A DNA stretch of 64,000 nt from Sugiyamaella lignohabitans (GCF_001640025.1 NC_031671.1:2232001-2296000), one strand, 5' to 3'; counted from the first letter of the stretch, positions 30,628-41,142 are shown. Translations and numbers: made by a program. The notes: a model not told the origin generated them from the sequence alone.

Positions 30628-32398
30628 TATATAAATGTAGGCGCGTCAGCGGTTCAGGGTTCAGGGGGGGGATCACAAGTTTAGTAATATGACGGAATCT
30701 CTATCCACTCTTTGCAGGCTGCAAAATATAATATGCAGGTAACCTTTCTGTTTAGTAATTGAGGCGTAATTTAATGTCAACGTCGCTTCGCCGGTGGGGA
30801 CGTTAATCGTAATAGAGTAGGGAAATAATCGGCGGTACAATGCAGACCAAAGGTTAATTTGTTATTTCTGGATACAATGTACAGTTGATTGTACGACGAA
30901 TATGGGATACAATGATGATTTTGATGGCGTTCCACTGACTGTGGTTGGTAATAAAATTTTGAACGGTTGTACAGGTAGCACAAGCACGAAATATGTTGTA
31001 CACAGTTAGTAGAGAAGCGGTATAGAAGTGGTACACAACTGAGGAAATGTGAGTATGAGGTTGTTACAAATGTGTAGGAACGATACGATATGGATATTCA
31101 GATGTTGTACAGGATAGGTACTGATATTCAGATATTGCACAACGAAAGTATAGACAGAAGCGGTACTGATATTCGGATTTTCGATGTCAATGGTCAATGT
31201 TCGATACTCAAAGTCCAAATCAATGCCCAAATCCAATACCCAAATCTAATCAGATGCTGAAATATCTACCTATACCGCAAGGATCAACAGCAATTATATT
31301 AATTAGTTTCTGAGTCGCCTGTTTTACTGGCTTATTGCTTGTCTTCTGTCCAATAGATGACCTCTGTAAACTCAAGAGATCAAAAAGTGTCTGAAATAAT
31401 AAATCTAGGTTACCTTGACCAGCCGCGAGCGAGTCCCATTATATATATCGGAGCGATCCACCGAAAAGCCAATTTCATTGATTTATGGTTGGGCCAGTCC
31501 TTAAAATTGACTGAAACTCAACTAATGGAAAACTGTCGAGGCAAAAGAAACCTGGTTGGCAAAAAAATAAACTTTTTAAGTACGGCCATAATTGCATAGG
31601 CAGTGGGCCTGCGGATATGCGGTGGTTACGATCTGACAATACTTATCAGATCGATTATCTTGATCAAAAAATTGATGGTGCTTAAACTGACACTTAATTA
31701 GACTCTGTGCACTCTATTCACACAACCAACTTCTGCTACTCGTAATCAAACGCTAACTTACTACTAATACTGCCACCGTACTTTAAATTGCAAATAATAC
31801 TACAAATGGCCAATTCTTGGCTACTCGGGAAGATTATCCTGATAAAGACATGCGTGTTCTTTTTTCTTTCTACGGGCCTGACGATCGCCGTATGCTGCTA
31901 ACTCACTTGACTCGTGCCCCTGAATATCGTGCAAAGCCAAGCATACACTCTACCTCGAGCACCAGCCGCTCTCCTCCCGATTTATAATAGATTTTCCTTG
32001 CCAAAACGACCAGTTTACACCCCTACTACCCAACAAACAAACTTTCGTGTTCAAAAAACAGCCGATACTAATAAAGTTAAGCCCAAATGACCAGGCTTGG
32101 CAGAGACCCTGCATAGAACACACCCATTCACCCTGCCCTAGTGCATGGCATCGAGCATCGCTGATCTCGATCTCCCATTTTAATTCAACCCCCACGGCAA
32201 TAAACATAATCTTCAGCTCCCAATTAACTACAATTCAAAGTCCAGGCTTACCGCAGCACCCAATAATCATCTAGCTCAAACTCTATCAAACTCTATCCGA
32301 TCTCCAGTCAACCACTGCTCACTTCTCGGTACCCCCATCCACGCAGCCCCCAAATGTCACCGTTACATCCTCCCCACTGGTCCACACACCCCCAATCC

Positions 32399-32490
32399 GC
32401 TCGCAAAGCGAGCACCACGGGGTCTGGGGCGGAGCCCCAGCCGCCGGAGGCAGGTGGCCGGGCCCGGAGTGCCTCCGGCGGCTGGGGGTC
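32399..32490. repeat. GC element pair, reverse unit plus truncated forward unit
   Basis: The reverse unit at 32399-32452 has hairpin GCTCGC-TTT-GCGAGC. A forward fragment at 32470-32490 keeps only TGCCTCCGGCGGCTGGGGG, then breaks off. Confidence 0.88.
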
Positions 32491-32570
32491 CGGGTGACAT
32501 CTGTGGGGAGTAAGAGAGGTTTGAGTTCCGGTTATGGAGGGAGGAGGAGGTAGAGGGCCGAAAAAACCAG

Positions 32571-32580
32571 TCACGTGACC
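32571..32580. promoter_or_regulatory. Candidate E-box (CACGTG) upstream of thioredoxin-like gene
   Basis: TCACGTGACC lies 65 bp before the start codon at 32645. Cbf1-type bHLH factors bind RTCACRTG in yeasts. Motif and position are seen; use is inferred. Confidence 0.4.
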
Positions 32581-32644
32581 GGAGATGCTGGGTATTTTCG
32601 GGCGGTTGGCGAACTAAGTTTCATTGTCTATCAGTGTTCATTAA

Positions 32645-33148
32645 ATGTCTAAAGTTATAATGCCCCTTAGCGGTAAAGTCTTGGCGGTGGGAACTGTTGC
32701 GGCCGGTGTGGTTGGCATTGGTGCATCGAAACAGTTCCAGCAACAACGGCAATTCTGGTTCTGGAACAAACAGGCGCCGCAGAAGAACAGACGGTACGAG
32801 GTTCCTCTCCGGTATGAATCGGAACTTGAAACGTTGTTGGTGTTGCCCACTCCACTTTTGGCTAATTTCACGGGTCACCATGATCCTCTTTCGAAAAGTT
32901 TGACTGAACAGTTGGAAAAGATCGTTTTAAACGAAACATCCAAGACTGTCTCGTTAGTGGACTTAGAGGCCGACCAGCCAGAGATCAAGGGTCTGCTCAA
33001 TCGGTACATGGTTAAAAGTATTCCCAGTGTTGTTGCTATACGAGGAGGCATCCCGATCTCGCAATTCACACCCAGCAGATCTAATAATGAACCTCAGGAA
33101 GTAGACTACGAACAGCTCAAACAGTGGGTAGAGAGCATCGACGAGTAG
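32645..33148 (+). CDS. Thioredoxin-fold protein without CxxC, probably mitochondrial
   Basis: A 167-residue protein. The N-terminus (MSKVIMPLSGKVLAVGTVAAGVVGIGASKQ in part) resembles a signal anchor or mitochondrial targeting region. The remainder looks like a thioredoxin fold: LLVLPTPLLANFTG stands where thioredoxins have their first strand and active site, then VSLVDLEADQPEIKGLLNRYMVKSIPSVVAIRGG has the typical cis-proline (SIPSV) and following strand. There is no CxxC, so it is unlikely to be a dithiol oxidoreductase. A few fungal mitochondrial proteins share this plan. I cannot name it. The start is the ATG at 32645. Confidence 0.65.
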   Translation: MSKVIMPLSGKVLAVGTVAAGVVGIGASKQFQQQRQFWFWNKQAPQKNRRYEVPLRYESELETLLVLPTPLLANFTGHHDPLSKSLTEQLEKIVLNETSKTVSLVDLEADQPEIKGLLNRYMVKSIPSVVAIRGGIPISQFTPSRSNNEPQEVDYEQLKQWVESIDE

Positions 33149-33453
33149 AATTGTAGAGCCGTATCAATTCACTTAATAATTGGACTATTTAAACAGTATT
33201 TCTCGTCATTCTTAACTGTTATCACCTCACTGCAGATACCAGTTGGCTCTTTTTTATTGCAAAACTATTTAATTTTTGTAACTGACAATATAAATATATA
33301 ACTCTTCTCCGACATGAGCCTCTGCGATGAGATGAGCTTGATAGTATGTGCGGCTTTAACTTCATGCCATGAAGCTAATAATTGCGACTGACATTGACAA
33401 TATCCGAGACATTAATTAACCAACAGAACCAACCAGTACCAGAAAAACAGGAA
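33149..33453. other. Short intergenic region
   Basis: AT-rich spacer between the thioredoxin-like gene and COA6. Nothing recognisable is seen. Confidence 0.5.
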
Positions 33454-33830
33454 ATGGCATGGTTTGGAGGCGAAACGAGTCACCCGGCTCCTGAGGAGAT
33501 GACTAAAAAGTCGTCTCGCAAGGAATGCTGGGATCACCGAGACAAGTTCTTTGCCTGTCTCGACAAGAACAACATCATCGATGCAGACAAAGATGCCAAG
33601 CTGACAAAAGAGAAATGCGGTCCCGAAAACGCTGACTTTGAAAAGCACTGTATCGAGAGCTGGGTAAGTCTTCCACCAACAAACTCTCCTCACAAAACCA
33701 AAACCTAACACTGCCCCAGATCAAATACTTCAAACAAAAACGGGTCAACACCGAGAACAGAGACCGCCGGATCCGCGAGCTCGAGGCCCAGGGTGCCATC
33801 CGCATGGACGTCACCACCTCCTTCAAGTAA
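33454..33830 (+). CDS. COA6: Cytochrome c oxidase assembly factor 6 (one intron)
   Basis: The spliced product is 106 residues from exons 33454-33663 and 33720-33830. Coa6 is a CHCH-fold protein of the mitochondrial intermembrane space needed for copper delivery to Cox2. The cysteine pattern is present: KECWDHRDKFFACLDKNNI supplies the first C-x9-C, and EKCGPENADFEKHCIESW the second C-x10-C. The intron has donor GTAAGT, branch CCTAACA and acceptor CCCAG. Joining after SW gives IKYFKQKRVNTENRDRRI, matching the conserved tail WIKYFK-K-RV of the family. The ATG at 33454 is the start. It is convergent with DPH7 across a large inverted GC-element pair. Confidence 0.93.
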
Positions 33831-33879
33831 CCCCCTGTAAATAACCCCTGTAAATAGCACTCTTTCTACGTTTCCGGAC

Positions 33880-34072
33880 CTGCCTCCGGCGGCTGGGGCT
33901 CCGCCCCAGACCCCGCTGCTCCTCTCGCTGCGCTCGAGTCGGGCGTGGGGGTGAGGCCGTTTGGAATATTGGAATATTGAACCACCGAGTCAGCTGGGGA
34001 TCCCCACGCCCGACTCGAGCGCAGCGAGAGGAGCAGCGGGGTCTGGGGCGGAGCCCCAGCCGCCGGAGGCAG
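33880..34072. repeat. 71-nt perfect inverted repeat of GC elements
   Basis: Arms 33880-33950 and 34002-34072 are exact reverse complements, with a 51-bp AT-richer spacer. Both arms carry the CTCTCGCTGCGCTCGAG-type hairpin. It is located between the convergent COA6 and DPH7 genes. Confidence 0.95.
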
Positions 34073-34160
34073 TCACGGAGAGGGAGAGGAGAGATCGTGT
34101 CATTAGCTATTCATTACAAGAGAAAAGAGGGGGCTTTTGGTCGTTAGGTCGTATGCTAGG

Positions 34161-35450
34161 TTACATGCTGATTTCGGGCGTGGAGAGGAGGCTTTGGGTG
34201 CGGAGCGACTCGTTGTTGAGCTGGGCATAAGCCGACTCTTGTTCGAAGCGAGGGTAGTCTTCTTCTTTGTCTTGGCTGGACCACAGTTGCAGTTGTTTGT
34301 CGTAGAAACTGCAGGTGATCATTTGGCTGCCGTCGGCGGTCCAGTCGCCGCCGTAGACCATGGATTCGTGGCCCTTGCGAATGACTCGTTGGACAGTGGC
34401 TGGTCGGTCAGGGCTCACGATTCGGGCTCCTTCGTACATACAACAGGCAAGAACCCTGTCGTCGCCTTCTTTAGGACTGGGAGTCAGCCTCCAGACTCCT
34501 CCTCGAAGGTTGATACTGGAAGAAACGGTGGGTGGCAGGTATGATTCTAAAGAGTTGTTTGGACCGGTTCGCAGATCAATAGCTCGCAGGTGGTCGTCGT
34601 ATCCACCGGTCCAAAGATAGTTGGGGTTCGACGACATCCAATTCTTACTGGATGGAAGAATCGATGTCACACCGGCATCGTGCAATTTGACTGACGTCCA
34701 GATCACGCCGGATTCGGTCTCGCTCATCAGTCTCATGTCGTGGGCTGCAAGCAGACTGTCGTCTCCACCGGAAAATAAAACGTTGCTAAGAGATCGTGAT
34801 CCGATGGCCGATGTCCATGATTCTAATAGATGTGTATGGCTGAGTCCAGTAATGACTGGTGCACCGTTATTGGCGAATTTAAGCATGGCCACTTCTCCTG
34901 AAGAAAGGGTAGCAGACATGATAGTAGGGTCTTCAGGGGAAAAGCAAATAGCCAAAACAAGAGTAGTTTCAGGAAATAGTTGGAACTGGTCGATTTTTTT
35001 CAGAGAAACCGGTGGCAACGAAGCTCTGGCAGAAACAGATGATCTGGATGATCTGGATGAGATCGATGAAATAGATGAAATAGATGCCGGCGAACGACCC
35101 AGAACAGATTCTTCTTCAGATGATGGTGAAGATGGGTTTGAAGATGGCGAGTGGGCTGGAACTGATATTTTCCAAGCAATAATACTGCCAGTAGACTGGG
35201 CAGTGAATACTAGAGATGGATCATGAGGGCATATTTTAACATCCAAAATGGAAGAATCAGTTTCACTTGACGACTCGAAATCCAGTCGGTTATTATAATT
35301 TCTGTACACATCTAAACTTCCTCTTCTCATACCCTCTTCTTCTAACTGATAGGTGCCTACTAAACACACAGAGCTATCATTAGGGTGGATTTGAACCACA
35401 CACGGTGGTAGATTGGTGGTGGTTCTAGCTAGCCGTCGTGCGTTGGACAT
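34161..35450 (-). CDS. DPH7: Diphthine methyltransferase, WD40 type
   Basis: The 429-residue protein corresponds to Dph7 (Rrt2 in S. cerevisiae), the WD40 methylesterase-like enzyme required before the final amidation of diphthamide on elongation factor 2. Blades are recognisable as ILDVKICPHDPSLVFTAQSTGSIIAWKI, VLFSGGDDSLLAAHDMR, LWTGGYDDHLRAIDLRT, GGVWRLTPSP and ESMVYGGDWTADGSQMITCSFYDKQLQLW. The order GGYD then GGGVWRL then CMYEG is typical of Dph7. A Ser-rich insert of about 40 residues lies in the first third. CTG encodes the conserved Leu in DDHLRA. The ATG at 35448-35450 is the start. Confidence 0.92.
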   Translation of the reverse strand: MSNARRLARTTTNLPPCVVQIHPNDSSVCLVGTYQLEEEGMRRGSLDVYRNYNNRLDFESSSETDSSILDVKICPHDPSLVFTAQSTGSIIAWKISVPAHSPSSNPSSPSSEEESVLGRSPASISSISSISSRSSRSSVSARASLPPVSLKKIDQFQLFPETTLVLAICFSPEDPTIMSATLSSGEVAMLKFANNGAPVITGLSHTHLLESWTSAIGSRSLSNVLFSGGDDSLLAAHDMRLMSETESGVIWTSVKLHDAGVTSILPSSKNWMSSNPNYLWTGGYDDHLRAIDLRTGPNNSLESYLPPTVSSSINLRGGVWRLTPSPKEGDDRVLACCMYEGARIVSPDRPATVQRVIRKGHESMVYGGDWTADGSQMITCSFYDKQLQLWSSQDKEEDYPRFEQESAYAQLNNESLRTQSLLSTPEISM

Positions 35451-38400
35451 TTCGCTGGATGGCTGTATATGCTGTTACCAAGTAATTGTAAGAAAAAATC
35501 TTTTACTGTGAAAAATGACTATGAGATCAAATCTAGTATCCCTAGAATATATACTCAAGTCTTAACACCGGAGCTGTCGGTGTTTAATAAAAAAAAGTTC
35601 CGACTCGGCTGGAACTGGTATGGATCGACGTAATATCCCCGGCTCGGATGTAAGCTGCAGTGGAATCGAACTGCCTGTCAAGTCTAACGAAAGGAGCTGT
35701 TTTTTCACGGCAAGAGATAGAAAGTCACTTGATTAACTGCCGATATCGTGGTCAGCGGTTGGTGGAAAACGGGGAAACGGAAATGACTTACCACCCCGAA
35801 AAAAAAATCAGAAATGGATAGAACGGCAAGAAAAAAAAAGTCGGACCGATGACGAGTCAGTCGGATGTGTGTGATATTTATGTCGGCCGAACCTAATGCA
35901 CCGGCGATAAAAGGGGCAATAAAAAAAGATGGGGGGGAGAGTTGTCTGGGAATATGCACACTGTGTGATTAAGCGTCGGTCTTAAATGAGTTGATTGGAT
36001 TACTCCTGATGTAGCTGCTGACTCCTGACTCCTGACTGCGGATGCTGAATTCGAGATACTCACTGCAATACTAACGCTGACTTCTGGATTCTGACTACGA
36101 ATTCTAACCGCGGATGCTAACTCCTGACCACGAAATTTAACTGCGAGACACTGACTGCCCGACTGTGAGTTCTAACTACTACAAAAAACACTGACTGCTG
36201 ACTGTTGAAGGTTGACCGACTAGGTATTGCTAATTTATACTTTCCCAAGAAGCCGGTTTAGATCTTGCCGAGTCTGAGCCAAATGTATTTTACTTTTTTT
36301 AATTAATTTGATATCGGTCAAAAACTGTATTTGAAAAAGCAGTTAGGTACCAAAAATTTAAAGTCAAAATTAAAGAAATAAAAAAAAAAAAAAGAGTATC
36401 TCGTTTGTTCAGCACCAACTAGGCAATATATACATTATTCGACACATACAACCCCTTAGGTGACGCATCGATGCTATCTCCTATCTGGCAGTATACCTCC
36501 CCTATCACCGATATTGTTATACGACACAATTGTATCTAATTAAAGTCTGAGAGGGGTTCTCACCCGGAGATCTCTGATCGACCGCATGAGCCAGGAAAAA
36601 CTTCCTGCACCCTGAAGTATGCATGCATGCTTAACACATTAACAGGAGATAGTATCCGAGCAGTGGCCACACGGTGATTTCCCAACAATTTCGTTTGATT
36701 AGTAGATTTGTGCGAGTGACCTGTCTTGCGATTTATTATTACTATTACACAAATACGAGATCAAGTTCTTATATTTACTATCTGTAAAATCTACTTTTTA
36801 AGAATGAAGGCGCAAATTCAACCACACAAAAAAGGGTCCGGAGTTATACATCTGTAACGCCACACTGACGGGGATAGGGGGAGACATGGATGCAGACACC
36901 TGCCGCCACATGAATCCACGGATTTAACGAGTATGTAGTCAGCACACTCTTGCATCTGGCTTTAACCCCTTACTATCTTACTATATACATGAATAAAAAT
37001 AATAATACTTTAGTCCCAAAAGGTGTTTACGAGGTAAATAGCACGTTCATTCTATGTCGCCGTCTGTGTCATTTCCGGATTGTTCGGCTAGTTTTGTTGC
37101 TGGCACATTTTGCTCTATCTAACTACTAAACTGCGGGTAGCAACTAGCAAGCTCGTCCTCTTACCCGACAGGTCACATAGGTCAGGGCTACAGGCCAGAC
37201 CACATACCATAGGCCGTGCCACACAGACCACAGGCCACAGATCACACAGGTCAGATGCCATCTGAAATCATCTTTGGCTTGTGGTTTACGTGTGCTAATG
37301 TCTGTTATTGTTGGGATCTCACGCACACTCACTTGTTGCTATTGTTGGTATCGAAGACCATGTCTCTGGCAATGTCTCAAAAAAGACCCCCACAACCCCG
37401 CCATGCTATAATTTAATATATTCAACAGAACTGCGAAACAGGGTTCAAACTAACTTTGTTGCGGGGTACTTGTGATGCGGGGGTGGGGCCTGATTTGCAT
37501 GCATCTCGCAACCCCTTGCGCCTTCTATCGGCAGTTGAATTAAAAAATCCCGACGTGGGGTACGTTTGCGTCTACTTCAGATCCCGTGGCTCATTTCTAT
37601 GCCATTGCAGTCGATTTGAGTATAATTCAAAATCAGGAGGTCTTTGACGGTAACAGCGGTAACAACGGCTCAGTCGGGCTTTGTAAAGTCACGGACGCAC
37701 AAAGGAGAAGGGGGGTTGTTCGTTTTTTCTGTGGACCTCAGTTTAGATCGATCGTAGTACGAGTGTCTATCGAGTCATTTCGTTCTTCTCTTCTGAGCCT
37801 GAATGACCTGCCATGTCATACCTTGTCATGCTAGTCTTACCATTCTCGGTAAATCGTTGACGTCAAGCTAAACTCCTTTCTACTTTCCACATTCCGTATA
37901 TCACGCTTAAACGGATCGACAGTATCGACTAAATAGATATTTATCCGTGCCAAGATCATCTGATGATCACGTGATGGACTGTCTTGTGGGTTTGATTTGT
38001 GGAGGGACGAGCTTTTTATTCAAGTCAGGAGTTGATAATTGGACTGTGATTTAAGCGACAAACAAGCATTCCGTCTGAGATTCCGTTTGCTCTTCACTGA
38101 CCACATTTGATGCAAGTGATACCGGCAGATCTGTGCTTATCTGCGATGCTAGTGTTTGGCTGGGAGGAATGACGTCGACATCTGAAATTTTCAGGGGTAA
38201 GAAGTCAGGTTAGAGTATTGTTCCTAGTCTTCAGGGGAAATATTGCATCTGGAAAGAGAGTGCTGGAAATACAGCCACTGTCATATGTGAATTATGGAAT
38301 CATGAGAGGAAGATCATTTAGTACAGGTTCCATCTCGTTTAGCTAGTAGGGTATGCCGTCAACAGCAGTATATTCTGCGTGTGTTCTCGGAGTCAACCGA

Positions 38401-38765
38401 ATAGTTTACATGGTCAAGCTGGTCGCTGTTAGAAAATACCTAGACAGTAGATAAGTGAGTAACTAAGCATCCATAAAGACAGTTGTAAAACCGGCTTGAG
38501 CATGATGGGGATAACACCCTCTGTTACTATTCTGCCAATTGACTCTTCGCAATTCAAAAATCTACGTTTCAGTTTGTCTTAAAATTTAACGATATACCTT
38601 TTTCGTTTCTCTCGACTATGATGTTATCAACAACCTTATCACGGGCTACTACTATCACTGATATGCGGATATGCAAGTGCACTTTGAGACCCCACAACGT
38701 CTTGCTAATAACCGCATGGAGTTGGCATCTGCCGCTGTTGCTTACAATCAAAACTCCATCATAGG
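35451..38765. other. 3.3-kb gene-free region with degenerate CTGACT repeats
   Basis: This is the longest gene-free interval in the window, between divergent DPH7 and MOCS1. At 36010-36210 an imperfect motif around CTGACTNCTGACT recurs many times. A run of A lies near 36380. A second degenerate repeat, with many CAGGCCACA-like words, is at 37170-37250. The palindrome ATCACGTGAT is at 37966-37975. No GC-rich element, tRNA or conserved protein is recognised. It could hold a replication origin, non-coding RNA or simply long promoters. Confidence 0.5.
36010..36210. repeat. Degenerate CTGACT-type repeat array
   Basis: Words such as CTGACTCCTGACT, TAACTCCTGAC and CTGACTGCTGACT recur with irregular spacing over about 200 bp. 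It looks like a decayed minisatellite. Confidence 0.65.
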
Positions 38766-40652
38766 ATGACAAGACTGGTATCATGGTCTCCATTGGCTTA
38801 CACCATAAAACGTGCTACGGGAGTGCGCACTGGACTAATAAAATCTAGTCTGCTTAGGACTAGCGGAACAAGATGGATCATGACTGAGACCGATGTGTCG
38901 CCTGTATCGCGGAAACTACAGTGGGAGGCCATTAGGTCTGCGAAACCGTTTTCAGAGTTTCTAACTGATACATTCGGCAGAGAGCATGACTATTTAAGAA
39001 TATCAATCTCAGAAAGATGCAATCTAAGATGTATATACTGCATGCCAGAAGAAGGAGTCGAGCTCTCCCCGTCGGCTGATTTGCTCACTAAAGACGAAAT
39101 ATTGAAAATTGCCAAATTATTTGTCAGTCAAGGAGTCCGTAAGATTCGACTTACAGGCGGAGAGCCCTCAGTTCGAAAGGATTTTATTGATATTGTAAAA
39201 GGACTAGGTGAGATCCCTGGTTTAGAAGAGATTGCTATCACCAGTAATGGAATTGCTCTGGGTCGTAAGATTCCACTTCTGAAACAGTATGGAGTCACAT
39301 CTTTAAATCTGAGTCTTGATACGCTTGTGGAAGGAAAATTCATGATCATGACTCGAAGAGCGGGTCTTTCCAAGGTGTTGAATACTCTAGATCAAGCTCT
39401 TCGTCAAGGTATACCAAAAGTAAAGCTCAATGTTGTCGTCATGAAAGGAGTAAATGATGATGAAATTCTTGACTTTGTGCGTATTGCCAAAGAAAAGCCA
39501 GTCGAGGTTCGCTTTATTGAGTACATGCCATTTTCGGGTAACAAGTGGTCAACGGAAAAAATGGTCAGCTATCATGATATGCTAAGTCTGATTCACAGTC
39601 AGTATCCATCATTAACCCAAGTTGCTGCGTCTAGAGGAGACACGGCCAAGATATTCACGGATCCAAGAGGACATTTCGCTGGAAAAGTAGGATTTATAAC
39701 ATCCATGACATCACACTTCTGTGGCTCTTGTAATAGGCTCCGTATAACCTCTGACGGGAATCTCAAGGTTTGCTTATTTGGAAACACAGAGGTATCTTTG
39801 CGAGATATGGTTCGTAAAGGTGCGTCAGACCACGAGCTTTTAGAGATTATTGGAAGTGCCGTAAAAAACAAAAAGGCGAAACATGCTGGAATTGGCGAAC
39901 TGGAAAAAATGGAAAATCGTCCTATGATCTTAATTGGTGGGTTAGTTTAACTGTCTGTAGCGGTTGCTCACTTGTGCGCATCCACCAGGCTAGACTTTTG
40001 TATCTTTTGCATCCATTTACTAACAAGAAAAACTATAGATAAAATAGCTGGATACAACACTCCAATATTCAAGCACATGCCATTTAATAATCCAGCAAGA
40101 CAACTAGGAAGCCTGAGATTATTTTCAACAACCCGAACCACCTCTGATCTCACTCATGTTGACTCGTCTGGTTCAGCTCATATGGTCGATATTAGCGAGA
40201 AAAAAGAAACTCGAAGAAGTGCAACTGCGAAAGGTGTGATACGATTCTCAAACGACCAAGTCGCAACACTAATCCGCAATAACCAGCTCAAAAAAGGCGA
40301 TGTCCTTAGCGTGGCCAGAATAGCCGGTATAATGGCTGTTAAACTGACCCCTAATATTATTCCATTATGCCATCCCATTATGGTGACTAAAATCAAAAAC
40401 AACCTCGTCGTCTGCCACAGTGACAACTCAGTCGAAGTCACATGTACTGTGGAATGTTTTGGTAAAACCGGTGTGGAAATGGAAGCCATGACCGGTGCAA
40501 TGGCTTCGCTTACAACTGTCTATGACATGTGCAAGGCAGTGGACAAGCACATGGTCATTTCTCAGGTCTACATCTCGGAAAAACGTGGTGGAAAAGCTGA
40601 CTTCACATTCGACCCCGCCAACGACTCTACTGCAGACTCCTCTCGTCAGTAG
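38766..40652 (+). CDS. MOCS1: Molybdopterin precursor synthase, MoaA-MoaC two-part gene (MOCS1/cnxABC type)
   Basis: The first half (38766-39950, 394 residues) is the radical-SAM enzyme MOCS1A/MoaA. It has a mitochondrial presequence, CNLRCIYC for the SAM cluster, RLTGGEPSVRKD, and C-terminal HFCGSCNRLR for the second 4Fe-4S cluster, ending ILIGGLV. The second half (39972-40652) is MOCS1B/MoaC, with IPLCHPIMVTKI, GVEMEAMTGA and MCKAVDKHM. Together they make cyclic pyranopterin monophosphate from GTP. Both halves are in the same frame, and one TAA at 39948-39950 is the only stop between them. A candidate intron covers it: donor GTGGGT (39937) or GTTAGT (39941), branch TTACTAAC, acceptor TAG (40038) or AAG (40027). 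Either matched combination makes one fused protein (594 or 599 residues). Confidence 0.9.
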
Positions 40653-40736
40653 TCTCTCGAGAGCAGTCTATCTTTATTTATTTTGATCAAACATAAGTTT
40701 TGTTTCTAATCTCTGAATTCACACAGGAGCGACATT

Positions 40737-40870
40737 TGCCTCCGGCGGCTGGGGCTCCGCCCCAGACCCCGTTATGCCAGCTTCGCTGGCCTCAATCCTA
40801 TAACTTTACTGGCGTTGCCTCCGGCGGCTGGGGCGCTGCCCCAGACCCCGTTGTGCCAGCTTCGCTGGCT
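40737..40870 (+). repeat. Tandem direct pair of double-hairpin GC elements
   Basis: Two forward units (40737-40795 and 40816-40870) share a second hairpin not seen elsewhere in the window, GCCAGC-TTC-GCTGGC. They differ in the first loop (TCC versus GCT). They lie 84 bp after the MOCS1 stop codon. Confidence 0.92.
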
Positions 40871-41114
40871 TCAATGGCGATGGCCAGAGTTATCTTCTGA
40901 ATCCAGCCTACTCCTGGGTAACGCAGGTTCCAGTGTTTGGCACCTGAAATACCTCCTCATTCCGTCATACACATCCGAAACTCGCTCTCATGTCGCTAAC
41001 TGATGCATTTTATGCTTATTTCACTATCACCTGCGATCAGATTGACTTGACAACGGTCATCTCGCAGATCCACGCATAAATGCGGAAAATACTTTTTCAG
41101 GCACAATAGAAAAA

Positions 41115-41134
41115 AATTTAGCAGGAATTAAACC
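41115..41134 (-). terminator. Pol III terminator with T-arm-like hairpin in tRNA trailer
   Basis: On the minus strand, about 10 bases after the tRNA, GCAGG-TTTAATT-CCTGC forms a 5-bp stem with a 7-base loop, copying the tRNA T arm. TAAATTTTTTT follows and should stop RNA polymerase III. Confidence 0.6.
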
Positions 41135-41142
41135 TGCATCTT

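Larger units (their letters stand above)
30628..32644. other. 2-kb divergent intergenic region, RIB1 / thioredoxin-like gene
   Basis: No gene is recognised. It contains direct repeats around GATATTCAGAT (31089-31135), one full and one truncated GC-rich unit (32399-32490), and a TCACGTGACC E-box at 32571-32580, 65 bp before the next ATG. Confidence 0.5.

Noticed and set aside
37966..37975. ATCACGTGAT as a CDEI-type point-centromere element
   Set aside because: No AT-rich CDEII-like tract and CDEIII follow at the right spacing, and point centromeres are known only from the Saccharomycetaceae.
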